A stretch of DNA of 32,236 nucleotides from Candidatus Poribacteria bacterium (GCA_022820835.1 JAJEET010000078.1:1-32236); one strand, 5' to 3'. Numbered from the stretch's first letter, positions 8,781-17,204 are shown. Program-made: numbers and translations. The notes: generated by a model from the sequence alone, not told the origin.

Positions 8781-8870
8781 ATGCAGACGCACACAAATAG
8801 ACGTAATATATCTTATGCACCCACAGACACAGCAGACCTCTACCCTGATACGGATGGTAAACCGATTTAA
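8781..8870 (+). CDS. Possible 29-codon leader ORF ahead of the peptidase gene
   Basis: An ATG at 8781 has the best ribosome site of the transcript (GAGGAG at about 8768-8773). It opens a 29-codon frame ending in TAA at 8868-8870. It overlaps the start region of the peptidase gene in another reading frame. It could be a leader peptide that feeds ribosomes to the downstream start by reinitiation, or the remnant of the true N-terminus if the sequence has a one-base indel here. The product has no recognisable motif. Confidence 0.35.
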   Translation: MQTHTNRRNISYAPTDTADLYPDTDGKPI

Positions 8871-10203
8871 AGTAACACTTTGTGCCGTGTTCGCTTTGCT
8901 AACGCTGGTACTCCTCCCGATATGCAGCGAAGCGGAGATCTATAACTATAATAACGGCGACCAGATCGTTACGATTAAAGGACTCCACCTTGACGCATCG
9001 TCGTTTGATCCGACTGCAAACCGGTATATCCCGCATAATGGCGGAAACGATTTCATCATTATGAAGCAGTTCGATAAAAACTGCGGTCCCAACAGTGTTC
9101 AGATGCTCCTTTATTATCACAGAAAACACCGAAGACTCAAGGATATCTGGAAAGCAGCAGGTATCCGAACCGTCGCGTACGGGACATCTCCGACGGTGCT
9201 CCGAAAAGCACTTAACGAATTAGAGGTCAGCGCACATTGGTACACTAACAGAACACTTGACGATGTACGACGCTACATCAAAAACAATCGTCCACCTATT
9301 CTGCTTCTGCGACTCTCAAATACGGGGTATCACTGGGTCGTCGCTGTAGGCTATGATACCCGTCAGAACGAAATCCTGATTGCGGACCCGAACGGACGAT
9401 TTGAGTGGTGGGATGCCGAACAACTTAACGCTAATTGGACCCTCGAATGGCTACCAGAATTTGAGATAGGGAGCGGCGAGTGGTACGAATTCCAAATTGA
9501 CGCTGGACTCTTGAATAGGTTCCACCTCAATCCGAGGACAGCAATCGTCCCCTTGGAGGCTCCGTCTTTTAAGACAAACTACCTTGATTACTGGTCAGAT
9601 ATGCAGGCGATAGAGGTATACGGTGAAGCCGTATTTCGGGGTAACACGCGCCAATGGGAAGAGACGCTTACATTCCAGAATCCGTTTAGCATTGTACAGG
9701 TCTCGAACATTGAACTACTGACATCCACTGGGACTGCCAGTGTAGATGGATGGGAACGCTTAAGTGACCGTTCAATTAGGGTCTGGGGTGAGATTGAAGA
9801 CGGTTGGTTCTTGCGTGGCAGAATGTGGGTCATCGTTCGGACTTTCTACTTCAACGATGTTGAGGTACCACCAGACGGAGACGCTGCTAAAGCACCGTCT
9901 GTACTGCCTATGGAAACGTCCATTTTGCCGAATTATCCCAACCCGTTCAATCCAGAGACGTGGATACCGTACCAATTGGCAAAACCGGCGGATGTTAGTG
10001 TGTCCATCTATTCCACAGATGGGAAGTTGGTCAAAACGCTTGCATTAGGACATAAACCGGCGGGCATCTACTACGACAAATCCGGCGCGATCTATTGGGA
10101 CGGGAAAAATCATCTCGGTGAACCCGTCGCAAGCGGAATTTATTTCTATACACTCACTGCTGGCGACTTCACTGCCACACGAAAGATGCTGATCAGGAAA
10201 TAG
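8854..10203 (+). CDS. Exported C39-type papain-like peptidase with C-terminal sorting/FlgD-like domain
   Basis: Predicted secreted cysteine peptidase of about 449 residues. Using numbering from the upstream ATG at 8815, a signal peptide spans about 14-40 (VNRFK, hydrophobic core, CSEA). The Peptidase_C39-like domain follows, with Gln85 and Cys90 in KQFDKNCGPNS, His173 in GYHWVVAVGYD and Asp191 in IADPNG: a complete oxyanion-hole/catalytic set. A beta-rich middle leads to a C-terminal domain of about 85 residues starting NYPNPFNPETWIPYQL and ending with a Lys-rich tail (ATRKMLIRK), as in type IX-like or Poribacteria cell-surface sorting domains. The start at 8854 is chosen because it gives a normal short signal-peptide n-region; 8815 is the alternative. 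Neither has its own good ribosome site. Confidence 0.85.
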   Translation: MVNRFKVTLCAVFALLTLVLLPICSEAEIYNYNNGDQIVTIKGLHLDASSFDPTANRYIPHNGGNDFIIMKQFDKNCGPNSVQMLLYYHRKHRRLKDIWKAAGIRTVAYGTSPTVLRKALNELEVSAHWYTNRTLDDVRRYIKNNRPPILLLRLSNTGYHWVVAVGYDTRQNEILIADPNGRFEWWDAEQLNANWTLEWLPEFEIGSGEWYEFQIDAGLLNRFHLNPRTAIVPLEAPSFKTNYLDYWSDMQAIEVYGEAVFRGNTRQWEETLTFQNPFSIVQVSNIELLTSTGTASVDGWERLSDRSIRVWGEIEDGWFLRGRMWVIVRTFYFNDVEVPPDGDAAKAPSVLPMETSILPNYPNPFNPETWIPYQLAKPADVSVSIYSTDGKLVKTLALGHKPAGIYYDKSGAIYWDGKNHLGEPVASGIYFYTLTAGDFTATRKMLIRK

Positions 10204-10210
10204 TATCAAG

Positions 10211-10795
10211 TTAATCTACTGCTGGAGATTCAAACAATTTCGCTACCTCACATGAAAAACCTTCAACCACATCTTCGTCACTGAGTGTGTCGTTGTAGGT
10301 TAGTAACTTGATGTCGGTTTTAGAACGATACACCATTACAGCCTTTGAGCGTGGGGCAATCACCCATACTATCTGTGTGCCGGCTTCCAGATACGCAAAC
10401 GCTTTTTCTTCAACACGATCGAATATATCTGTTGGGGAGACCACTTCAACCGCCAGGTCTGGTGGAACCGGCGAAGCCTTGCGCCGGTCCTCTGGGATAT
10501 GTTCAGTAGAAAGAAAGGCGATATCCGGTTTGAGGACGCGATCCCCTACCCGAAAACCCGTTTCTGCGAAAAACACCGCACCGAGTTGATGTTTATGCAC
10601 ATACGGACCTAAATGTAGAAAAACATTGGCACCAATCAAACCATGTTCCACTGAAGTCGCTGGCATCTGGATCAATTCTCCTTGAACGTATTCATATCCT
10701 TCTAACCCGTTCTCAAGAAATTCTTCCAACGTCATGGTAACGTTTTCAGGAAGGACTCCTTCTTGATCAAAGTGGTGATATTCTAATAAATTCAT
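10211..10795 (-). CDS. Uma2 family protein (DUF820, PD-(D/E)XK nuclease fold)
   Basis: 194 residues with the full Uma2/DUF820 layout: N-terminal MTLEEFLENG, GE at 39-40, the PD of KPDIAFLS (90-91), the EVVSP motif (117-121) and the downstream Lys131 of the KxxxYxxAGT helix. These are the putative metal-binding and catalytic residues of the restriction-endonuclease fold. The family is expanded in cyanobacteria and Poribacteria-like genomes; its biological role is not established. Ribosome site GAGGG precedes the ATG. It converges on the peptidase gene, with a 7-bp gap. Confidence 0.88.
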   Translation of the reverse strand: MNLLEYHHFDQEGVLPENVTMTLEEFLENGLEGYEYVQGELIQMPATSVEHGLIGANVFLHLGPYVHKHQLGAVFFAETGFRVGDRVLKPDIAFLSTEHIPEDRRKASPVPPDLAVEVVSPTDIFDRVEEKAFAYLEAGTQIVWVIAPRSKAVMVYRSKTDIKLLTYNDTLSDEDVVEGFSCEVAKLFESPAVD

Positions 10796-10849
10796 GTTTT
10801 TCCCTCGGAACTATAGAAAAAGTGTGCAAGTCGATGAACCAGTGTATAT

Positions 10850-10879
10850 AATATAGCCAATTTTTACCGGAGGTGTCAA
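10850..10879 (-). promoter_or_regulatory. sigma70-type promoter for the Uma2 gene
   Basis: Minus-strand TTGACA (complement of 10874-10879), 18 bp, TATATT (complement of 10850-10855). The -35 overlaps the last codons of the upstream histidine kinase gene. Confidence 0.55.
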
Positions 10880-12300
10880 GCCAAAATTTCTTTGTTTGAA
10901 AGCCCAGAAACCGGCATCGGCAACCACATCAAAACTGTTGTTCCTGCACCCAGTGTGCTTTCAATGTCTACGTGACCGCCGTGCTCCTCAAGAATCCGTT
11001 TCACATTCGCTAAACCGAGTCCTGTGCCCCTCGTTTTTCGGGTAAAAAATGGTTCAAAAAGATGCGCCAAATCTTCTTCGGGTATCCCGATACCTGTATC
11101 AGCGACCTTGATACCGACGCTTTTATTTTCCTCCGTAATCGTAGAGACCTTCAATACACCGCCTTGCGGCATCGCCTCCATCGCATTCAGGACGACATTC
11201 ATAAACGCCTGCTTCAATTTATCTGAATCAAATTCGATTTCCGGGGTTTCAGGTAACACATCTAACACTAACTCAATCTGATGGTGCGACAAGTTGGCTT
11301 CCATCAATGCTAAGACGGCTTGCAAAACAGGCGCGATCGGTTGTTTCGCAAGATTAAGTGCCGTCGGACCCGAGAAGTCCATCAACCCTTTAACGATGAC
11401 ATCAACCCGTTCAATCTCTTCAAGGATATAACGGAGCGATTGCTGATGTTTCTCAACCGACATCTCCGGTTTCTGCATCAACATCTGTGCCAACATTCGC
11501 ATAGATGACAACGGATTTCGGATTTCGTGGGCAAAGGAGGCAGACATTTTTCCTGCTGTCGCTAAGCGTTCGGCTTGAATTAACTTATCCCTTGACTGCT
11601 TAAGATCCCTCGTCATTTGATTAAAAGCTGCGGCAAGGTCACCAATCTCGTCGTGTGTTTTAATTTTACACTGTTCATCAAGATTTCCTGTCGCGACGCG
11701 CGCAGTAGAATCAACCAAAACTTTGATTGGGTTCGTCAAGTTTCTCCCAATCAGGTGGCTGATAAGAGCAACCAAGCCTGTAACAAGCACCGCTATGCTG
11801 AGCATATACCACGTAAGTGTCCGCTTCGCTTCGGCGATCGCGTCCATCGGACGTAAGAAACAGTAGATCCGTCCAAGTTCAAGTGGTAAATAAAAAACTT
11901 TATACGGTTTCCCGTTAATCGTAACATCCCGTGTAACAGAGTTCCCGTCCGGGTTCTCTAAGTATGGCTTGACTTCACGAAGCCGTATCTTATCAGCCAA
12001 GTGTGTCCAATCCGATTCAACGTTAGAGAGTTCTTCGAGCGTGGTCGCATTCAGCGTGTAGTCAGAACCAAAAATCATAATCTCAACGCTGTAGGCGCGC
12101 TTGAGTTTCTCATGATCTTCTTCATTAAAGTACCCCGTTTCTATGATCGTATCAAACCAACCTTCTGTTTCACGGGTAAACTGTTCATTGTATTTCCAAG
12201 CGAAGATTTCAATAGATACCAAAGACAACACAACAGCAACCACAGCAAAAAGAAGCAAAAACGGGAGAACAATTTTGGTTTGAATGCTATACCGACGCAT
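10876..12300 (-). CDS. Membrane sensor histidine kinase (HAMP, HisKA, HATPase_c)
   Basis: 474 residues. TM1 spans about 11-34 and an extracytoplasmic sensor region without clear family about 35-160. TM2 spans about 163-185 and HAMP about 187-240 (NPIKVLVDSTARVATGNLDE). HisKA carries the phospho-accepting His258 in SFAHEIRNPLSSM. The ATPase domain has the N-box around Asn372 (NVVLNAMEAMPQGG), the G1 box DTGIGIP (401-407) and the G2 box GTGLGLANV (425-433). All catalytic motifs are intact, so it should autophosphorylate and signal to a response regulator, none of which is encoded in this window. It resembles NtrB/AtoS/ZraS-type kinases. GAGGAA lies just upstream of the ATG, and a strong promoter is at 12425-12453. 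Confidence 0.93.
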   Translation of the reverse strand: MRRYSIQTKIVLPFLLLFAVVAVVLSLVSIEIFAWKYNEQFTRETEGWFDTIIETGYFNEEDHEKLKRAYSVEIMIFGSDYTLNATTLEELSNVESDWTHLADKIRLREVKPYLENPDGNSVTRDVTINGKPYKVFYLPLELGRIYCFLRPMDAIAEAKRTLTWYMLSIAVLVTGLVALISHLIGRNLTNPIKVLVDSTARVATGNLDEQCKIKTHDEIGDLAAAFNQMTRDLKQSRDKLIQAERLATAGKMSASFAHEIRNPLSSMRMLAQMLMQKPEMSVEKHQQSLRYILEEIERVDVIVKGLMDFSGPTALNLAKQPIAPVLQAVLALMEANLSHHQIELVLDVLPETPEIEFDSDKLKQAFMNVVLNAMEAMPQGGVLKVSTITEENKSVGIKVADTGIGIPEEDLAHLFEPFFTRKTRGTGLGLANVKRILEEHGGHVDIESTLGAGTTVLMWLPMPVSGLSNKEILA

Positions 12301-12336
12301 CGGAATTCCTCATAAAACACAATTTTTCTAAAAATA

Positions 12337-12365
12337 TGCACCCTTTTCGTCTACAAAACGCGTCA
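12337..12365 (+). promoter_or_regulatory. ECF-type promoter element A (TGCACCC-N17-CGTCA)
   Basis: TGCACCC (12337-12343), 17 bp, CGTCA (12361-12365). It shares sequence and exact spacing with six other copies in the window. It points at the sigma factor/comEC operon, but the predicted start (near 12372) lies about 290 nt upstream of the sigma factor ATG. Confidence 0.55.
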
Positions 12366-12424
12366 TTAATAGTTAAGACCGAATATTTTTCTATAGAACG
12401 ACATCAAATACGAAGATTACCGTT

Positions 12425-12453
12425 AGTATAACCTAAAGCCGTTGGCGTGTCAA
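12425..12453 (-). promoter_or_regulatory. sigma70 promoter for the histidine kinase
   Basis: Minus-strand TTGACA (complement of 12448-12453), 17 bp, TATACT (complement of 12425-12430). The start near 12418 implies a leader of about 118 nt, which contains the opposite-strand ECF element A. Confidence 0.7.
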
Positions 12454-12659
12454 CTACGACTGGATACTTTCACGGTCAATTATATCCGTTCCTGTCCACT
12501 GGTCGAAATTTAAACGAACTATTCTGCAGCCCAAAACGTCTTATATGTCGGAAATTTGGAACTTTTGTGCATCAGCAGTGTGTACGAATTAGGATGGATT
12601 TCATTAATCGGAAAAGTTAAAAAATACCAATCGGAAGATATTTAAGGGAGAAAAAAGAT

Positions 12660-13307
12660 ATGACATTCAGACAAAAACCCGCCGCTGTGTATACAGATTT
12701 GGAACTTGAACAGATTGATGAGGTAGAACTTGTCAATCAGTTTCAGGGCGGTGACACTGAGGCTTTCAATCCTCTCGTTTTAAAATATCAACAGAAAATT
12801 TACAACTTAATGTACCAACGGGTTCGCGACCAAGAGATAGCAAAAGACCTGTGCCAAGAGGCATTTCTAAAAGCATTCAAAGCACTTCCAAAATTCAAAG
12901 GCGGCTCGGCGTTTTATAGTTGGATCTACCGGATTGCTATTAATTGCAGCATTGATTATCAACGTCAGCGTAAACGAGGTAAGATTTTTCCGTTAGAAGA
13001 ATTACCCATTGAAGACGAGAATATGCTAAGTATAGCAGATCCGCATCCATCCCCTGATAAAGCTCTTGAAGAAAAAGAGCTCGGACGTATTATCCGAAAG
13101 GCGGTGAAGAAACTCCCGCCTGGGCAGCGTCGTGTTTTTAATCTGCGACACCGAAATGAACTTGCGATCAAAGATATTGCTGCGTTGTTAAACAGATCGG
13201 AGGGCACGATTAAGGCACACTTGCACCATGCGCACCGCCAACTTCAAGGCATGCTGCTTCCATATTTGCAAAACGCACCGCTCGAATGGAACGGAGAGAC
13301 CCAGTAG
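12660..13307 (+). CDS. ECF-type RNA polymerase sigma factor
   Basis: 215-residue sigma70-family factor with the two-domain ECF layout. Sigma region 2 (about 24-105) includes the core-binding helix AKDLCQEAFLKAFKAL and the promoter-melting/-10 segment FYSWIYRIAINCSIDYQRQ. After an acidic linker (112-138), sigma region 4 (about 141-198) has the -35-reading helix-turn-helix LAIKDIAALLNRSEGTIKAHLHHA. A GGGAG ribosome site lies upstream. The gene runs directly into comEC. No anti-sigma gene is adjacent, unlike most ECF loci. ECF element A upstream suggests control by an ECF factor, perhaps by itself. Confidence 0.94.
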   Translation: MTFRQKPAAVYTDLELEQIDEVELVNQFQGGDTEAFNPLVLKYQQKIYNLMYQRVRDQEIAKDLCQEAFLKAFKALPKFKGGSAFYSWIYRIAINCSIDYQRQRKRGKIFPLEELPIEDENMLSIADPHPSPDKALEEKELGRIIRKAVKKLPPGQRRVFNLRHRNELAIKDIAALLNRSEGTIKAHLHHAHRQLQGMLLPYLQNAPLEWNGETQ

Positions 13308-13312
13308 AACGA

Positions 13313-15760
13313 ATGAAGTTCAAGCCGCGTCCGGCGCTTTACTTTCTTATCCCGTATCTACTTGGTATCATCGTAGGCAAATGGCTGTCTGCCCCGTCGT
13401 TATGGTTATGGTTCTCCGCACTCCTCTGTTTAATCGGTAGCATCGCGACGCGACACCGAATGCGCTATCTCTGCTATGGACTGCTTCATCTCGCTATTTT
13501 TGCGGGTGGTATGCTCCGTCTGGAAACCGCCTCACATTCACCGATCCCACCGCACTTTTACGATGAACCGGTCAGTTTCTCCGGCACCACAACATATCAG
13601 CCCGATCGCGGCGAGGTGTGGGATGCCTGCTATGCCACCGGCGAACTTCAACTGCTGTCGGAACCAGCGCAGCGGGTATCAGCGAAGTTCCTCGTTAGAT
13701 TCCAAAAAACCGTACCGCTCCGCTACGGGAGACAGATAACCCTCACAGGGATCCTTGAACAGGCGCAGGACAAACGGAATCCGGGTGGTTTTGATTACCG
13801 CGCCTACCTCGCGCGGCAAGGCGTTGATGGTATCATTGAAGCAAAAGGACTTCTACAAATTGGTGAACAGCGCGGGTTTTTGCCCTTACGCTGGATAGAG
13901 GCACTCCGTATCCGAACGGAGCAGGTGATTGATTCGATCTATACCGGTGCTTCGGCAACCGAACCCTCGTTGCACGCACAGCTACTCAAAGGAATTTTGC
14001 TTGGCAAACGCAGCGATCTCCCAATAGAGACGTTGGACATCTTCCGAAACAGTGGTACCTTTCATGTCCTCGCTGTCTCTGGTCTGCACGTCGGTCTTAT
14101 CGCCATGTTCTGTTATTTTGGATTTCGATGTTTCCGGTTGCCACAGAAGGTGCTCTGTCTCCTGACGATCGCTGCAGTGCTTATTTACGCCTGCCTGATC
14201 GGTTTCCGTCCCTCTGTTTTCCGTGCCTCGCTGATGGCGATCCTGTTCCTGTTTGCAACCGTCATTGATCGGGATGCTGATATCTTCAATTTATTGGGGT
14301 TCGCCGCACTTGTGCTGCTCCTCTTGAATCCATTTCAGGTGTGGGATGTCGGTTTCCAACTCTCTTTTATTGCTGTTACTGCTATTGTCTATTTCGTCCC
14401 GAAGATGGAGAAACCGCTACGTCGGTTGTGGGAAAATGAGGAGCACGCAGCTTCACAGCAGCCTATCTCTATCCTGACAAAGTGTAGAAATGACGCTGTT
14501 AAATGGCTGGTACTCTCTTATCTCGTAACACTCGCAGCACAAATTGGGACAACGCCGTTGATCGCCTACCACTTCTTCCGAACCTATCCACTCGGCATTA
14601 TCGTAGGACCGTTTGCCGTCGGCCTGGTATCGCTGATCGTTGCCGGTGGGATGGTGTCGGTATGTGTCGGTTTTATCTCAATACCATTCGCGAAGCTGCT
14701 CGCACTCCTCAATCACGCGATTATCTCGATCTTCTTAGCACTGATTGATCTGTTTGGACAGGCGTGGGGTGTCGTGAAATTAGCACCACCGACGGTCGGA
14801 AGTTTCGGCATCTACGTCGCTATCTTTTTGGCGATCGCGAATTGGCACTATGTCCGTAGATACTGGCGAATCGCGAGCCTCGTCGGACTATCCGTTATCG
14901 CTATCTATGTCTGGAGTGCCGCCTTTCACGAGAAAGGAAGGCTGCTTGAGGTGGTCACACTCGACGTTGGACAAGGCGACGCGACGTTCGTCAGGTTTCC
15001 AGACAATCGGACGATGCTTGTCGATGGTGGCGTCCAACGAAGTTATTACGACAAGAAGAAGCAGAGACTGGTTGACTACGATGTTGGCAAACGTATTATT
15101 GAGCCCTACCTCGATTTTCGGGGTGTTCGCAGACTTGATAGGGTGCTACTAACGCATCCGGACATCGACCACGGTGGAGGACTCGCGTATATCTTACAGA
15201 ATTTTGAGGTAGGACGTGTACTCGGTATTTCTGATCTATCAATTGAATCGCAGACGCATCAGCGGCTACGCGCGATTGTGAAAGCGGAAGGTATCCCGTA
15301 TTCGTTTCCGTACGCTGGAGAAATCGAACTCACACCCACCGCTACATTGAACCTCTTACATCCGATAGATGCCGCATCGACCAACCTGTTGGATCAGGAT
15401 AAGAACGACGATTCACTTGTGATAAAGTTGACGTATCATGAGGTGGACATCCTGTTCACAGGCGACATCGGTAAACAGGCGGAGTCTCGAATCATCGCCT
15501 CTGGAGCAGATCTCCGTTCGGAGATTTTAAAGGTCCCCCATCATGGGAGTCGCACATCAAGTACCGCACCGTTTATAGATGCAGTCCAACCACGGTATGC
15601 GATCTTCTCACTCGGACAAAATAGTCTATATCAATTCCCGCATGCAGATGTGGTCGCGCGGTATCACGAACGCGGATGTGTCTTGCTCCGCACGGATGAA
15701 GTCGCAGCGATTACACTCCGCACCGACGGAAAACGGTGTTGGATAGGTGGATTAAAGTGA
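13313..15760 (+). CDS. comEC: ComEC/Rec2 family DNA uptake channel
   Basis: About 815 residues, normal length for full ComEC. An N-terminal membrane/OB-like region (DUF4131 type, ending NPGGFDYRAYLARQGV) leads to the Competence membrane domain with the diagnostic FHVLAVSGLHVGLI and many TM segments. A C-terminal metallo-beta-lactamase-fold domain has DVGQGDATFVRF (about residue 560 counted from 13286), the metal motif THPDIDHGGG (about 621) and KVPHHGSRTSS. It is known to form the inner-membrane channel for single-stranded DNA in transformation; the lactamase domain is the proposed nuclease. The start may be 13286 (overlapping the sigma gene by 22 bp) or 13313 (5 nt after its stop codon); neither has a clear ribosome site, so coupling is likely. 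The 3' end overlaps the convergent dehydrogenase by 9 bp. Confidence 0.92.
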   Translation: MKFKPRPALYFLIPYLLGIIVGKWLSAPSLWLWFSALLCLIGSIATRHRMRYLCYGLLHLAIFAGGMLRLETASHSPIPPHFYDEPVSFSGTTTYQPDRGEVWDACYATGELQLLSEPAQRVSAKFLVRFQKTVPLRYGRQITLTGILEQAQDKRNPGGFDYRAYLARQGVDGIIEAKGLLQIGEQRGFLPLRWIEALRIRTEQVIDSIYTGASATEPSLHAQLLKGILLGKRSDLPIETLDIFRNSGTFHVLAVSGLHVGLIAMFCYFGFRCFRLPQKVLCLLTIAAVLIYACLIGFRPSVFRASLMAILFLFATVIDRDADIFNLLGFAALVLLLLNPFQVWDVGFQLSFIAVTAIVYFVPKMEKPLRRLWENEEHAASQQPISILTKCRNDAVKWLVLSYLVTLAAQIGTTPLIAYHFFRTYPLGIIVGPFAVGLVSLIVAGGMVSVCVGFISIPFAKLLALLNHAIISIFLALIDLFGQAWGVVKLAPPTVGSFGIYVAIFLAIANWHYVRRYWRIASLVGLSVIAIYVWSAAFHEKGRLLEVVTLDVGQGDATFVRFPDNRTMLVDGGVQRSYYDKKKQRLVDYDVGKRIIEPYLDFRGVRRLDRVLLTHPDIDHGGGLAYILQNFEVGRVLGISDLSIESQTHQRLRAIVKAEGIPYSFPYAGEIELTPTATLNLLHPIDAASTNLLDQDKNDDSLVIKLTYHEVDILFTGDIGKQAESRIIASGADLRSEILKVPHHGSRTSSTAPFIDAVQPRYAIFSLGQNSLYQFPHADVVARYHERGCVLLRTDEVAAITLRTDGKRCWIGGLK

Positions 15761-16843
15761 TGGCGCGATTGCAATACGAAGTGCATCCCGACGTTTCGAC
15801 GCTGCAAAAGCGGCGTTGATCTCCACCAACGGGTATGTCTCTCCAATCAACTCCGCAAATGGGTAGCGTCTCCGGCTCTCTTCAATGAAGCGGAGCGAGT
15901 CACCGAGTGCAGTGTAGTGGTAGTTGTGGACACCTCGGAGTGTTACACATTTCCTGACGAGGTGATCCGCATCGACAGAGATGTGTGCGTTCGGGTAGAC
16001 GTAGCCGAGTGTCAAACACCGTCCACCGATGGCTGACCATTCAATCAAGTTCGGCAGTCCACTTGTTACGCCGCTAACTTCTACACCGAGATCAGCACCG
16101 CGTCCGTTTGTCAGTTCTTTTAACGCGGTATCTATCTCCGCAGTAGAGAGTTTATCCGCGTTGAAGGTGTGCGTTGCGCCAAAACGTTTGGCGATCTCCA
16201 AGCGTCCGTCGTTAATATCTACAATTGCAACCGTCTCATACCCTCGTTCCCTCAGATAGCACGAAGCATAGATGCCTAACATGCCCGCGCCGTGGATGAC
16301 CGCTGCCTCGTTAGGATGTGTGCCTATAGTTTTCAAGCCGTTTACAACGGTCGCAAGCGCACAGTTGATCGGCACGACTTCTTCGTCTGTTATACTGTCC
16401 GGGATGCGATAGACGGCTGTCCCTGGACGGAGCAGAATATGTGTAGCGAACCCACCGGATAGCGTTGTGGAACCTTCGCTCCGCGCGTGCCCATATTTGA
16501 AGAGCGTCTCGCATTTCTGCGGAAGATTTCTGTCCGTACAATAATCACATGTACCGCACGAAGCCATGAGACTCCACGTGACACGGTTTCCTTCGAGTAG
16601 TGGTTCGCCGGTTGCTGAGCGGTGCTGTGTCGGTGCTGCGATTGTACCGACAGCTTCATGTCCAAGCACACACGGCGTCGGCGCGGCCCGACGACCGGAT
16701 ACGGTGTGGAGGTCTGACCCACAGATCGTCGCAAGAGAGACGCGAATAAGGATGTCCTCTGGTGTTGCTATCACAGGCACTTCACAGATTTCAAAGGGAA
16801 TATCTGTTCCGTGGAATCGGGAAATTTGTGCTAATATTTGCAT
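15752..16843 (-). CDS. Zinc-dependent alcohol dehydrogenase, HpnZ-like (phosphonate-associated type)
   Basis: 363-residue medium-chain dehydrogenase/reductase. Catalytic zinc ligands are in ICGSDLHT (Cys41) and GHE (His62, Glu63). Structural zinc is bound by Cys96, Cys99, Cys102 and Cys111. The cofactor motif is HGAGMLGIYA, followed by an acidic residue (VDINDGR) suggesting NAD. The N-terminal wording CGSDLHTVSGRRxAPTPxVLGHEAVG is very close to the family described as putative phosphonate-catabolism-associated alcohol dehydrogenase. No phosphonate gene is visible here, so that role is not supported by context. A purine-rich AAGGAAAA lies upstream of the ATG. Confidence 0.9.
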   Translation of the reverse strand: MQILAQISRFHGTDIPFEICEVPVIATPEDILIRVSLATICGSDLHTVSGRRAAPTPCVLGHEAVGTIAAPTQHRSATGEPLLEGNRVTWSLMASCGTCDYCTDRNLPQKCETLFKYGHARSEGSTTLSGGFATHILLRPGTAVYRIPDSITDEEVVPINCALATVVNGLKTIGTHPNEAAVIHGAGMLGIYASCYLRERGYETVAIVDINDGRLEIAKRFGATHTFNADKLSTAEIDTALKELTNGRGADLGVEVSGVTSGLPNLIEWSAIGGRCLTLGYVYPNAHISVDADHLVRKCVTLRGVHNYHYTALGDSLRFIEESRRRYPFAELIGETYPLVEINAAFAASKRRDALRIAIAPSL

Positions 16844-16882
16844 GAAACGGTTTTCCTTGATGTATTGATTTTTATCAATTCA

Positions 16883-16906
16883 AGTGTGCAACATAGTGTG
16901 CAACAT
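16883..16906. repeat. Tandem 12-bp direct repeat
   Basis: AGTGTGCAACAT occurs twice back to back (16883-16894, 16895-16906) in the upstream region of the dehydrogenase gene. It could be a paired operator site. The TGCAAC core resembles the ECF -35, but no CGTCA follows at 17 bp. Confidence 0.6.
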
Positions 16907-16991
16907 TTCAATGGAGTTTGTCAACAAAATTTATATAAAATCGAAAAATAAATCAACACTTTACAAAATAACAAACCTACCTCTAATGCAG

Positions 16992-17010
16992 GCTGGGTTT
17001 GGAACCCGGC
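16992..17010. repeat. Dispersed-type hairpin (GCTGGGTT / AACCCGGC)
   Basis: Arms GCTGGGTT (16992-16999) and AACCCGGC (17003-17010), with one G-T pair and loop TGG. It has the same layout as the GGTTCGGTT/AACCGAACC elements at 5955 and 21498 but is only distantly related in sequence. Confidence 0.45.
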
Positions 17011-17129
17011 TTTCTATGGATGTCTCGTTAATTGTAGGCTTTACTAGAGTTGCCTATTGAATGCTGACAGCCGAGTACTAACAACTAAGTGCTGATTGCT
17101 GACGGCTAATGGTTGATCGCTGATTTAAT

Positions 17130-17158
17130 TTGACAAAGCCATAAGGATTTCGTATCAT
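17130..17158 (+). promoter_or_regulatory. sigma70-type promoter for argB
   Basis: TTGACA (17130-17135), 17 bp, TATCAT (17153-17158). The start near 17165 gives a leader of about 40 nt. Confidence 0.6.
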
Positions 17159-17204
17159 ATAGTATACAATATTTTACTGAAAATAGAGGGCAACAACAAA
17201 TAAA

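Larger units (their letters stand above)
12301..12659. other. 359-bp divergent spacer between kinase and sigma factor genes
   Basis: It contains the kinase leader and promoter on the minus strand and ECF element A on the plus strand. A GGAACTT at 12558-12564 looks like another ECF -35, but no convincing -10 follows at the right distance. No gene is seen. Confidence 0.5.
16844..17204. other. 361-bp divergent spacer before argB
   Basis: From left to right it holds a small hairpin ATTGAT-TTTT-ATCAAT (16864-16879), a tandem 12-bp repeat (16883-16906), a dispersed-type hairpin (16992-17010), a degenerate GCTGA-rich stretch (about 17062-17124) and the argB promoter. No gene is seen. Confidence 0.55.

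Noticed and set aside
16883..16930. TGCAAC motifs before the dehydrogenase as further ECF promoters
   Set aside because: No CGTCA or GTCA occurs 17 bp downstream; the nearest GTCA is several bases too close.
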